From Cryptomeria japonica (lineage: Eukaryota > Streptophyta > Pinopsida > Cupressales > Cupressaceae): a stretch of 64,000 nt of DNA. Position numbers and translations under genes: made by a program. A model generated the notes under the pieces. That model saw only the letters and a list, made by a program, of their open reading frames with translations. It had not been told where the DNA came from and did not search any database. Of this stretch, positions 36,401 through 48,289 are shown piece by piece (the stretch's first letter is position 1; every line of letters begins with the position of its first letter). The stretch is taken from positions 507,177,373 to 507,241,372 of the forward strand of contig NC_081415.1 in assembly GCF_030272615.1 (NCBI RefSeq). The letters are read 5' to 3'.

Positions 36401-38366
36401 GAAGAGTGCAAGATTAGTTGTAAGAGATATGCAAGTTCCATCAAGACTTTTTTGATATAAGGTGTTGACAATTATGGCATAATGTGCAACTTGTCGGATG
36501 AGGGTTTTACGTCGGTTTCAAAATAATTCAAGAGAAAGGTATTGATCATGTAGGTAGGAATACATCTCTTTATGCCAAGAAAAATTAGGACCAATATTTT
36601 CACACACACATTCAAATGAGTTAATATCATAAGTTGGGATCATAAGCTATTCTACCAAGAATTTGAAGTGTGTAACATTATTTGGCATATCAAGCAAAGA
36701 TCCTACTATAGCCATTGCATTAACAACTTTGTTCTAGATTCAGGAGATCTACTCAAAGATGATGTTGTCAATTTTACTTTTCCAAATATCTGCCATGCAT
36801 TCGTAAGGTAGGAGCTTATCATGCTTGGTGAGATAATAATCATTGAACTATCTTATTACTAGCTAGGAGTCACCATAAACATGGATATCCTTTATCTTCC
36901 ATTGAAATGATGCGAGGAGGCCAATGATGAGAGCCTCATATTCTGCTATGTTGTTTTTCCAAGAGAAATTTAATCTATGAGACTTTGGGATGGCATCCCC
37001 CTAAGGTGTGATAACCAAAATCCCTACTCCTACTCCATGATTGGTATATGATCCATCAAAATATAATTTTCATTACGTGGAGATATTTACTGTGAACACT
37101 GATTCATCTGGGAAGTCTCACAATATTGGGTGAACTTCTTAGATAAAAGATTCTGCAAGTTGATCTATGATGGCCTGTCCTTTTATGGATTTTTTGTCCA
37201 CATACTCTATGTGAAATTCACTAAGGATTGTAACCCATTCATCAAGTCTAACTGTGAGAACAACTTTGTTAAGGAGGTACTTGGGTGGGTCAATCTTTGC
37301 AACAAGCTTTGTCTTGTGACTAAGCATATAATATTAAAGTTTTTGGGATGAAAAGACAATTGTAAGGCATGCGCGCTCTATTGAGGTATAATTTAATTCA
37401 TAGCCTACCAATATTTTGGTGATGTAGTATATGGCTCTTTCTTTTCATTCTTCATCACTCTGAGCCAAGAGGGCTCCCAAAGATGTGTTTGTGGTTGATA
37501 TGTATAATAACAAAGGCTTCCCTGGAGTGGGAGGCACCAACATTAGAGGTAAAAATAAATAGCCCTTAAGTGACTGAAAGGCTTGTTGACATTGATTTGT
37601 CCACTTGAAAGGCACCCCTTTTCGAAGCAAATGCTAAAATGGGGTGCATTTATCTACTAATTGAGCTATGAATCTTCTGATAGATTGTAGTTTACCTTGT
37701 ATGATCTTCAATTGTTTGAGATTAGATGATAGAGGCATATCTAGGATAGCCTTGACTTTTGATGGATCTACCTCAATTCCTCTGTGGGATATGATGAATC
37801 CTAGAAGCTTTCTTGAAGTGACACCAAATACACATTTATTTGGGTTTAGTCTGACCTTGTATTGTCTAGTATGCCAAATATCTTGGCCAAGACATCAAGG
37901 TGAGTTTCCCATATGGTTTTATTTTCTAATAGATCATCAATGTAGTCTTCCATTATGGTATGAATCATGTCATGGAGTAATGTTTTCATGGCTCTATAGT
38001 AAGTTCCTCTAACATTTTTCAATCTAAAGGGGATGACATTCCAACAGTATGTTCCCCAAGGACAAGTGAATTTGGTCTTATGCGGATCCTTTAGTGCTAT
38101 CTCAAGATCTGGTTATATTTGGAGAATCCATCCATCAAGGAAAGCATTTCATAGCTAGCGATATGATCAACAATCATATCAATGTTTGGTAGAGGAAAGT
38201 CATCTTTTGCATAAGTCTTATTCAGATCTCGAAAGCCTATAGAAGGTTTTATACCTCAGTTGGCTTGGATATATTCACTTTGCATAGTCTGTGGGTCTAA
38301 TAAAACCCACATCTATCAACTTTTTTAGCTCTACTTTTACTAGCAAGGAGATTCAGGGATGCATTT
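36400..38366 (-). pseudogene. Minus-strand gypsy fragment: RT, RNase H, archaeal-type RNase H, start of integrase
   Basis: Read on the minus strand and matched to the plus-strand gypsy pol: RT start ('LLVKVELKKLIDVGFIRPTD', near 38300), RNase H (37630-37445, 'FKWTNQCQQAFQSLKGYL'; 37327-37139, 'YLLNKVVLTVRLDEWVTI'), second RNase H ('HVYGDS', near 36880), then linker ('LDMPNNVTHFKFLVE', near 36700) and the start of integrase (near 36450). Frameshifts and stops are numerous, far more than in the plus copy, so this insertion is older. Same Tat-type lineage. Confidence 0.8.
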
Positions 38367-39870
38367 GTTGGCATTTCAATAGAAAGAAAGATTGTTGATA
38401 TTCATTAAGGATATTGAGAAGGTTGTTGAAGATTATTTGATATAACTGAAAAAGGATGATAACTATCTTTATAACATTATTTTGTCATTGATGTCAAGAA
38501 ATTGATTTTCTGATTCAGTATGATGTTGCCATATCTTAAGAAGTATGTTTTGATGAGTATTAAGTGGTCGGTAAGTGACACAGAAAGAATGTGATGAATA
38601 AGGGGAGAAATAAGTTATTCAATGGGCAACTATTACCGAGTTAGACAATGATGAGATCATGATGTTTAGATTGTTTTGATATCCTACATATGTTGTTAAT
38701 TGTAAGGTTAATACTATACTGTGTCACCGAGCAAAGAACCTAGTCGGTAAACCCTAAGGAACCTAGTCGGTAAACCCTAAGGTTATCGATATCAGTTAAT
38801 GAAGGCAAAATGTATACCAAGTAAAGTTTAGTATTTACCGAGTTGCAACCGAGTTCTGATAGATCACATTGGATGGATAAAAGCATTATTTAATGAAGGA
38901 CAATGATGAGCTGGAGATGTATAAATGATTGGTATGTCATGCATGAAATTTGTTAAGGATCTATGGCAATGGAAGATCGGCAGGAAGATCTACAGCACAT
39001 ATTGAACCGCAATAACCTTGTGCAAGTTCCAAGAAAGGAATGCAAGTCCCTAGGCAAGGTAAAACATTTTCAGATCGAAGGATGCATTGAACCTAGTCAA
39101 GATTGAAGATCTGATGGCTAAGATTGACCATGGGAAATGTGATCAAGGAGATTAAGCGGTTAGCAAATTGTTTATAAATAAGAAATTATTGATGAACAAT
39201 GTATGCAGGCAAGTGTAAGCACAGGGATGCTACATAGTGATTACCGAGCATAGAAGCTTGAAGACCTGTTTGAATAATAGAGTAGGGAGCCCAACAGAGG
39301 GACAAGATAAGTCCTATGACTAGATTGTTTTGAGAAAAATAGAATCTGCTTTAGCATTTTAGATGTGAAGTTGCAGATATATTTATTACTGTTGTTTATT
39401 TTGTAAGTGACAACAAATCTCTTAACCGAGTAGACTTAACAGTCTTATTTGTAAACCCTCTAGCAAGGTAACATTCTAAATGAGTGTTTGAAATCCTTTA
39501 ACAAGGTCACTTCTAACAAAGTGAAGATCCTAACAAATCTGAGGGAAATCCCTTAACTGGGTCACATCTAGCAATGTGTTTGTAATCTTTAACAGGATTT
39601 GCTTTTAATCGAGCATACTCTAGAAGAGTATATTTCTTAGTGGGTCCAAAATCCCACAGTGGTTTTTCCCTATTTGGGTTTCCACATTAAATTTGGTGTT
39701 ATATGTGTTATGATGATTATGTGTTTATGAGTTTGCATGTTTAGAAATTTTTGGTTATATTGCTGAAGTATAAGTTACCAAGATTGAATCTGTTGATTTT
39801 AAGGAAGATTAAGTTTGTATGATTCACCCCCCCTCTCATCTTGTTAGCTATTGGCATCAGAACTTTACAA
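38367..39870 (+). mobile_element. 1.5-kb LTR-like insertion in the old gypsy fragment
   Basis: Flanked by CATTT at 38362-38366 and 39871-39875. Removing the insert and one CATTT restores the gypsy reading across the RT start (S-K-M-H-P). The ends show TGTTGG...ACAACA when flanking bases are included, so exact termini are ambiguous. A TATA-like box (tataaataa, near 39171), the phrase 'ttgtcattgatgtcaag' near the left side and 'gattcacccccc' near the right are those of copia-type LTRs here. No ORF. Probably a solo LTR. Confidence 0.6.
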
Positions 39871-42250
39871 CATTTTACTTAAATTTTTCTTTATTAGCTC
39901 AACCCCAATAATAAGAGCTAAGTGATGGAGAACCAATTTAGGATCTAGCTTCGACATGTCAAGATTACACCATGCAAAGTTTATTTTTCTCTCTTTAAAT
40001 AACTTGATGAATTTATATATTTCTTTTGGCTGGAGAGATTCTGCAAAGTAGACTTTTCTTGCATCTTCCTTGTCACTTAGGTTCACTTCTTGTGTTTGTT
40101 CCACTAAGAGTGAGTATATTTCTTGATTTGTTGGGAGAGGGTCCAACATTCCATCCTTTGGTGCCTCAAAGAGGTTTTCTTCATGTTGGATATGCCTTTT
40201 CCTTTTACCAATTTATGGTCAGAGGGTGCCTTTCGATTTTAACCTAAAGATTGAGTGTTTTCATTTTTATTTTTATTTTCTTGGCTAGAAGGAGGAATCT
40301 ACTCTTTGAAGTAAGAGACATAATCAAGATCTATGGAAAATCCAATTTTATTGTCCCCAAAAGGTATTCCTTCCCAAATTCCTAAAAAATTCTAGTAATT
40401 ATTTTTTCATTTTCAAACATGTCCAAATGTGGTGGATTTTGTTGGCCCTAATCAATAAGGTTTGGATGCACCCAAAAATGGTTTGCATAGGTTGTGGGGG
40501 AAATGGTTAAGGTATAGGTAGTAGTGTCAAATTAATGTCTCTAGGAATTGGGATTAATTCTCCTATCTTTGAAGACTGTATCATCATTATTAAGGTCATG
40601 GCCTTGATAGGATTTGTCAATGACATAGGTGTTGGAACTACTAAGTGAGTCCCACTTGTATTCATTAGAATCTATCTCAATTTAGCTCCCCTCATTTGAA
40701 CCATCATCATTAGTAGCATTGACATGTTTATTTGTAGGCAACTAAATACTTATAGAACTTACAACTAGTTGTCCATTCTCAAGTTCTTGATTTATAATAT
40801 TTTCAACTAGTTCTTGGTTCTCTTGTCCCTGATTGTAAGAGTTGTCAACGGATTGTCCATACCCTAGCCGTTGGTTCTTATCTTGTCTTTTAGGGAGAAC
40901 TAGTTCTATCAAACCTAGTCTTTGTGTACCTATAACAGTGTGACCAATATAACCATATTTTTCAATATAGTAAACCCTTTCCCAAATTGTTCTAAGGGTA
41001 ATTGAATAGGTGGTTTGTCTTCCTCATCTCTATAAATCTAGTTGGATATATCTTCTTTAAGAGATTCTTCATTAAGCTTGCACCATCGAGTAAAGGTAGT
41101 AGGGGGTTTGATACTGGATGGTGACCTTCTCTCTATGTTGTACTGGTTGTGGTTCCCCATAAGATCTGGGTGATGTTGGTAATTTACCTATATGAAAGGC
41201 TTTTGCGCAGATGTATTCTACACACCCCTTGTAATTAGCTTAGATCTTTACCTTGGGCATAAAAGTGGATGGAATGGATGATTATGATTAGGATGAAGGG
41301 TCTAGATGTGGTGATGTAGAAAAAGAGGTTTCTTGATTGATAATGACTTAATTTTTCAGTGGTGCCTCTTAAGTTATTATAATATTGGAAGGGGTTTGGA
41401 TCCCCTGGTATCGTGATTTTTGTGCCTTTAGAAGGAAATTTGATGCATTGGTGATATATGGATGTGATAGGTTTCATGGCATGGATCCATGGTTTACTGA
41501 GGAGTATGTTATACTCGAGGTCAAGGTACAAAATTTGGCATATAGTGTCTTGAATAACAAGACCAACTTTGATGGGGAGGGTTATTATCCCTTTAGAGAG
41601 GTGCTCTACATAATCATATGCTTTGATGTTTATGCATTTTGACATGTCAACACTATGCCTAGAGAATCCCAAGGCTTTTACCAATTTTAAGGTGCTTAGA
41701 GAATCCCAAGGCTTTTATCAATTTTAAGGTGCAAACATTCAAGTTAGCTCCACCATCTAGTAGGACTCTCTTGATCTTATGTTTATGAATGTAGACTTCA
41801 AGCTGCAGGGGATTGTTATGAACGGGTATATGTGTTGATAGGTCTTATTTGGTGAATATGACTTGAGGTGTGGTGGAAAGGTTACTCACAATGGTTTGAA
41901 ATCTATCAACATTTATATCATTGGGCACCATCAACTCTCAGAAGGCTTTGTCTAAGACAACTTTATGATTCAACAATATACGTAGGAGCTTGAAGATAAA
42001 TATATGAGAGGTAGCTTTCTTGAGACAATCTAAGAGGTTATACTAACTCATGGGTTGGGAGGTTGATTCTGCCCTTTGCAAGGTTACTTTGGATTGGCGT
42101 GTAGCTATAACACAATTAGGACTCTTGCCTTTGCTAGTTATGGTGGTGACTCTTTCATCAACTTGACCGATGTGGTTAATGGTGTACTCATGAGATGTAT
42201 TGGTGTACTCATGAGATGCATCATGAATCTGACACAAGATGATTGAAATT
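39871..42250 (-). pseudogene. Minus-strand gypsy fragment: gag end, protease, G-patch remnant, RT N-terminus
   Basis: Minus-strand reading matches the plus gypsy in order: gag end ('VIATRQSKVTL', 42150), protease C-part (41684-41235, '[20 protein letters not shown]', '[14 protein letters not shown]'), G-patch remnant ('LPLEQFGKGFTI', near 40970) and the pre-RT region (40149-39865, 'INFAWCNLDMSKLDPKLVLH'). It is heavily broken. At 42246-42250 it is cut by the pol-less element and appears to resume briefly after 47822 ('MDPTNDPNF'). Confidence 0.8.
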
Positions 42251-43484
42251 TATTGAAATTATGAGTGTCTCTATTATCATTGATGTCAGACTTATCTTAT
42301 GTGGATCAGATGTTGGTGATGATGTTGATCTAGATATTTATTATGATGTTGGGATGCATTATTATGTCAGTATTGAGTATGTATCAGAAGAGATGTATAG
42401 TGGAACTGTGTGGTTTAGTATGCTCTTGATCCAAATATATGTTGTGCTGATTAGATGATATGGGATATTGATTTAAGTTATTTTCAAAAGTTTTAATGTC
42501 TCCTACTTGGTCCAAAAATTATACTATTATCATTGTAGTTTTCTCTAGTGAAGTATGTCATGATTTCGAATATATGTTTGTACCATATTTTCTTCAGATG
42601 ATCATGTAGGTCAAATGTTACTATTCTTAATATGTTGTACTTATTTTGTGTTGGACTTCTTATTCTATTTTTGGGTTCAAGTTAAGACATTTTGGATTTT
42701 GCAGATCAGTTTGTACCAGCTAATGTATATTGGTCCAAGCGGTTGTGCGTACAATCTTTTTGATGATGATTGGAAGGTATGCCGACTTGGTGTGAACCCT
42801 CACATGTCTTCTCTACCTTCTAGATGATATGTTTTGGGTCGATGGTATGTAAATGTTACATTTTTCTTTTGGTCAACCTAGTAGAGATTATTGTGGATCT
42901 AATCTGTATGTAATGAATAGAATAACTGTGTTTATGTATATGAGAGAGAGAGTAAGTGAGTATCAATATGATGAAATATGGTGTGATGATTGCAAAGAGA
43001 TATTGATGTGTAGTAGTGATTCAAAATTTGTGCAGAGCAGCCAGATGAGTATAAAATTGTGATTTGTTATCCATATTTTGGTAGATGTTATTTTGTATAC
43101 AATTAAGTCTATTATTATTATATTTGGACAACTGTTTTGTATCTTTCCCTAAAGAAGTGATATTTAGTTGTGCAAGTCCTTATTTTGTTTCTTACCCAAG
43201 GTTGTGTACCTTATCTTGCAAGTCTAGAGCAGTAAGCTCCTTGGTAAGAAACCTTATTCATTTTAAACAATTGATATATATTGTGAGTTACTTTCTCATT
43301 GTGGTTTTTCCCATTCTGGGTTTTCCACGTAAAAATCTTGGTGTTCTTGTGTGGATGATTTTGATGATTCACTTACTTACTTTTATGCATAATGTTTGGA
43401 TGAATATTATTTTTCAAGTAACTTAATGAGATCATTTTTTTTACATATGGATTCAACCCCACAGCTTCCGTGTAGTGTTCAAAA
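42251..43484 (+). repeat. 5' LTR of second pol-less element
   Basis: Aligns with 46561-47816 over its length; shared phrases include 'gatgttggtgatgatgttgat', 'tggttcagtatgctcttgat' and 'tagtgttcaa' at the end. Several hundred base pairs show substitutions and small indels. Confidence 0.8.
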
Positions 43485-43486
43485 AT

Positions 43487-43498
43487 TGGTATTAGAGC
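43487..43498 (+). other. Primer-binding site of second pol-less element
   Basis: TGGTATTAGAGC, identical to that of the outer element at 23631. Confidence 0.7.
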
Positions 43499-43552
43499 AT
43501 TGGTTCCTAAAGAGATACCTTAACCCCTAAGGTAGATCTTGGATTTTGAACA

Positions 43553-44440
43553 CTATGTTTGAAAAATAATTGAATGACATGGATGATATGGATTAGAATG
43601 GTTGGAATTATATGGATAACATTTTTGATATGGAAGGCAAATTGAGATCTGTATTGGCAGACCTAGATGATAACAAAGAGAAACATAAAAAGATAGTTGA
43701 GAAGGTTTATTTTCTAATAAGTTTCCTTTGTCAAGGAAATGAGGTCATTGATGAATTTGAAAAAAAGATTGATAAAAATAATAGAGAACATTCAAGGCTT
43801 GAATAAGAAATTGGCAAACTCGAGGAGGAACTAAATATTGTAAAATAACAAATTGACAATGGATTGAAACTCAAAGGTGGCAATGAAGTGTTAAATGTTG
43901 TTCTCAATTCTCAAAAATAAAGTAAAGACAAAAGTGCAATCAACTTTGAGGAAGGTCAATGTTCAAAAAGGGATAAAGGAAAAGACAAGATTGATGATAA
44001 TTTGAAGAAATCTAAAAAAGAAAAAAAATTCATTGTAGACTGAAGGTTCAAAAATCTAAAGAATGTCCAAAGACCTCCTCTTGTTCCTACCAGGCATTCA
44101 TATTTTAATGGTAATTATTTTTCATGCAATAGATTTGGACTTAGAGTTGATGAATGTAGAAATCAAATAAAAAATCATGATGAATGTAGAAATCAAATAA
44201 AAAATCATTCTTTTAATGGAAACTATCATTTCTGTAATAGGTTGGTCACAAAGAAAGTGAGTGCAGAAGTAAGATGAATTGGAATAGAAATAAAAATTCA
44301 AATACTAGCAGAGGTGTTCAGTTTTTCATGTTTCATTGGAAGAGTATAATCACATGTTTCATTGGAAGAGTATAATCATAACAAGCTTAATGATATTAAG
44401 AAAATTCATCTAGTAGATGGTGCATAGAGATTTAAGGCAA
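43553..44440 (+). pseudogene. Gag-like remnant of second pol-less element
   Basis: Short frames (43612-43806 and neighbours) give a charged coiled-coil ('LDDNKEKHKKIVEKV', 'IDEFEKKIDKNNREH'), then remnants of zinc knuckles near 44120-44275 ('SCNRFGLRVDECRNQ', 'CNRLVT...ECRSK'), partly duplicated ('gatgaatgtagaaatcaaat' occurs twice near 44150 and 44180). It corresponds in position to the outer element's gag-like ORF but is badly decayed. Confidence 0.6.
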
Positions 44441-46365
44441 ATTATGCTAGTCTAGGGCATAAGGATTTGGAATTTTGGAGTAATTTTCCCTTGTTTGATG
44501 ATGAAGAGATAATTAAGATTGTGCTAAGAAGAATTCATCAAGGCTTTTTATGGTTGGATCGACCATATTTGATTTCAAATGAATCCATAAGAGATATGAC
44601 TGCTTTATGCTTGATTGGAACCATACCCGCCTTAAAGTTTGTGAAGAATGATGAAGTGAACAAATAGACTGGTGTTGTGTCTAATAAGAGAGCCCTTTGG
44701 ATTGATAGTATTGTTGAATTTGTAGTGTGATACATGACTATGGTAATTCCATACAAGGTGTACTATAGGAATCGAGAATGTTCATCTTCTTCCATGATGA
44801 TTTATGTGGCTTATAAAATGGTGAAATAAAATGTCGATTATGATCTATGTGAAATGTTGAGGTGGTATTTGTTGGATAATATTAGGTTGACGAAGACTCA
44901 AATGAACCCCTTCTGATATAGATCTCTTATTCTGTGCTTGGTATTTTATTTTCTCAATGCATTTTTTGGAATATATAATGTTGTATGGACAAGAGATGTG
45001 TCTGTTGGTGCTCAGATTAAAGAATATTTGGAAAGTTTGGTTGATTATGATGCTGCTTGTCACAAATTCTTTATTAATATTCAAAAAGAGTTGGTTGCAA
45101 GGAATTAGATTCCTCTAAAAGTTATTGAATGGTACAAGGATGATATTACTTTCTTAGTTGACAAATACAATAGTTTCATTAAAGCTGTTATTCTAAGGAC
45201 TTCATGGGTGGCTAATCTTCCTTATGAAGTCTTAGAAGATAAATGTATGAGTATTGTAAGATAATCCTTAAAATGACAATGGATTTTAATGAAGAGAGAT
45301 TTGGAACATATGATGAGATTATGAGAATATGTGTTGGAAAGAAACCTACCAAAACTGAGAATGTGCCAAAAGGAAAGAAAGTAAGGAAAACATTTGCAAA
45401 AGCTTCTTCTTCTTTTGCATCTAAGGTACTAACATCTAAACAAGTGAGAGAAGAGTGTGTAGAAGCAATAATTGTAGAAAGTGATGAAGAACTAGAGAAG
45501 GTTAGTGTGTAGAGTAGTGTTGCAATAAGAAAGAAGATGATTGCTTCCCCCGTTTCTTCAGAGGAAATTTATTGTGATGAAGACAAAGTGCTTAAGTTGC
45601 TTGGGAGACTAGATGGCCTAAAAAGTGTTGGTGAGTTGTACCTTACCATTCCATATTATGATCAAGATACCATTGAACATGCATGTGTAACATATTTCCT
45701 CTAGAATAATCTTGTTCCCATTAATGTTGCTCATGTTCTTCTGTAAGTGCTGATAGAATTGTTAATTGAGCGTATGGCTATAGTTGGTAACGATGATAGT
45801 GATTCTAGTGAACTATATATAGAAGGAAACTTGACAAAAAAATGAGAGAGAAGTGCCTAAGGGCACATCAGGATCTTAAGCTTAATTTGATTGGTTTCAG
45901 AAAGATGATGGATAATATTGCTGGATTGTATAAGTATTGGTTAAGGTGGCTTGTAGCTACAAAGAAATTTAAAGACGAGATAGACTCCATTGAGTCTCAA
46001 CTTATTGAGTTAGTATAGTCTTTTATTATTTGCAAGGATGGTAATGGTGCAATGAGAACTAAGGTTCATGATCTTCATTCTCAGTTGTCATAATGACAAA
46101 ACTAGAGAGATGAATATGTGAAGTTGTTTTGTGGACTCGAGGATGCCATGGAATTGTGTTTATCTAATTTTCTCAGATTATTGGACGAAGCAAAAAAAGT
46201 TGAAAAAAGTGTGGTTAATGCTGATGGCTTTGATGTCTTGGTAAACTTGTGCATTGATTGTGGGTGTCAAAGCAAAATTTTGACTACTACTATTTGTTCA
46301 TGGAATACTTCCTTTATGAGATTGAGGAAACAATTCAAGGATATTTGGCCTGGAAATGTTTGACA
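44441..46365 (+). pseudogene. ORF2 homologue of second pol-less element
   Basis: Broken frame matching outer ORF2: 'VLRRIHQGFLWLDRPYLISN' against 'VLSRVHDDFMWLEEQLFKIT', 'YDLCEMLRWYLLDNIRLTK' against 'IDLCEVLLKNLFENLNTIR', 'CLVFYFLNAFFG' against 'CMFFYFEKLFPS', and 'IPLKVIEWYKDDI' against 'IPPKLVEKYKDDI'. A Lys/Ser-rich region (45243-45512) and a helical C-terminus (46118-46363) follow. Stops and frameshifts occur throughout. Function unknown, but the match shows ORF2 is a conserved component of this element group. Confidence 0.7.
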
Positions 46366-46544
46366 GGTATTTCTATTTTCTTTTTGGAGATTTCTGTTAG
46401 GGGAGTTGCAATTTTGATTGACATATTTTTGTCTTATAATGTCACCCTTTGTCTTTGATGTCGAAGGGGGTGAAATATTGCTAGGGAGAAATATTGTTGA
46501 ATAGGAGAAATATTTTTTGAGAAGTTTAAATTTTTTATCATTAA

Positions 46545-46559
46545 TAAAAAAGGGGGAGG
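46545..46559 (+). other. Polypurine tract of second pol-less element
   Basis: aaaaaagggggagg directly before the 3' LTR at 46561. Confidence 0.65.
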
Positions 46560-46560
46560 T

Positions 46561-47816
46561 TGTTTCACTTATGAGTGTCCTTTTTGTTATTGATGTCAAA
46601 CCTATGTTATGTAGATGAGATGTTAGTGATGATGTTGATCCAGATATGTATTATGATGTTGGAATACACTGTTGTGTTAGTATTGAGTATGTATCAAAAG
46701 AGATGTATAGTGGAAATATACAATGAAAGTGTGTGGTTCAGTATGCTCTTGATTCAAATATATGTTATGTTGATAATATTATATAGGATATCAATTTAAG
46801 TTGTTTGTAACGGAAGTTTTAATGTTTCCTACTTGGTTTGGAAATTATGCTATTATCATTGTTGTCTACTCTAGTGAGCTATGTCATGATATAGAATGCA
46901 TGTTTGTACCAAATTTTGTTTAGATGATCCTGTAGGTCAATTTCTACTAGTCTTAAGGTGTTGTACTTCTTTTGTGCTAGACCTCTTATTCTATTTTTGG
47001 GTCAAGGTTAAGACATTTTGGATTTTGCAAATCAGTTTGTATTGACTTATGTATATTGGTTTGAGCAGTTGTGTGTAAGAGATTTTTTATGATGACTGAA
47101 AGGTGTGCTGACTTGGTGTGAACCCTTGCACATCTTCTTTACATTCCAGATGATACATTTTGGGTCGATGCTATGTACACATTACACTTCTCTTTTGGCG
47201 AACCTAGTAGAGATTTTTGTGGATCCGATTGGTATACAATGAACAAAATAATTGTGTTTATGCATATGAGAGATAGAGAAAGTGAGTATCAGTATAATGA
47301 AATATTGTGTGATGATTGCAGTGCAAATATGATGTGTAGCAGTGGTTCAAAAGATGTGTAGAGTAGACAAATGAGTATAAAACTATGAACTATTATTTGC
47401 ATTTTAGGAAATGCTATTTTGTATACAATTCAGTCTATTATTAAATTGTATTTGGACATTTGCTTTATATCTTTCCCTGAAGAAGTGATTTTTAGTTGTG
47501 TGAGTCCTTATTTTGTATCTTGCATAAGGTTGCACACCTTAATCTACAAATCTGGAGCAATAAGATCTTTGGTAGGAAGCCTTATTCATTGTAAATAGTT
47601 GATATATATTGTGAGTTAGATTCTCACTATGGTTTTTTCCAGTTTGGGTTTTACATGTAAAAATCATGGTGTTCTTGTGTGGATTATTTTGATGATTTAG
47701 TTACTTTTATGCATAAGAGTTTGGATGAATGTTATTTTTCAAGTAACTTAATGAGATCAAGTTTTTGTACAGGGTGATTCATCCCTTCGCCTTTCAGCTT
47801 CTTGTAGTGTTCAACA
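46561..47816 (+). repeat. 3' LTR of second pol-less element
   Basis: Starts TGTTTCACTT and ends GTTCAACA, followed by the AAATT target duplication. It carries 'gttattgatgtcaaacc' near its start, as in the outer LTR family. Confidence 0.8.
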
Positions 47817-48289
47817 AAATTTGGGTCATTGGTGGGATCCATTTGATTTTTTGCATTTTATGATTGAGTATAAGCCATAGACAACTCCTAGGACCGCACT
47901 AAGGAAAGTAAAGATGCAAAAATATGTTTTCGATCTTTTTCAAGAATTTCTTGGGATAATTTTGCAACTAGGTAATGCAAGTTTATATTTTTGGATCTTT
48001 GATGATGACACTTCCAAGGGTATGATTATGAAAATATATAATTTTTTTCTATTTTAAAATAAGGTGCAATTATACTTCAAGGATATTAAATGCCTCTAAC
48101 TTAGTCTTGAGATGTTTTAACTTTCAGAAGGTTGGACAACCAAGTCTATAAAAGATATCTAATTGGAGTAAAAAGATAATTAGGACCTCAAAATTTTTTG
48201 TTGATTTGGAACAATGTGATAAAGGTTTTACCGTCACTAAACAAATGAGTGGAAGGGTTCAACAAGACATGTTTTCAGAGGTAAAAAGT
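47817..48289. other. Unassigned; first bases probably old gypsy gag
   Basis: 47822-47860 read on the minus strand resemble the gag region expected next in the old gypsy copy. Beyond that nothing is recognised. Confidence 0.3.

Larger units (their letters stand above)
42251..47816 (+). mobile_element. Second pol-less LTR retrotransposon, related to the outer element
   Basis: Flanked by AAATT at 42246-42250 and 47817-47821. It has a 5' LTR 42251-43484, a primer-binding site at 43487, gag-like and ORF2-like remnants, a purine tract 46545-46559 and a 3' LTR 46561-47816. Total is 5.6 kb with no RT or integrase. It inserted into the old minus-strand gypsy copy. LTRs are visibly more diverged from each other than those of the outer element, and the 5' LTR has lost the TG start (TATTGAAATT against TGTTTCACTT), so it is the older of the two pol-less elements. 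Confidence 0.8.
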
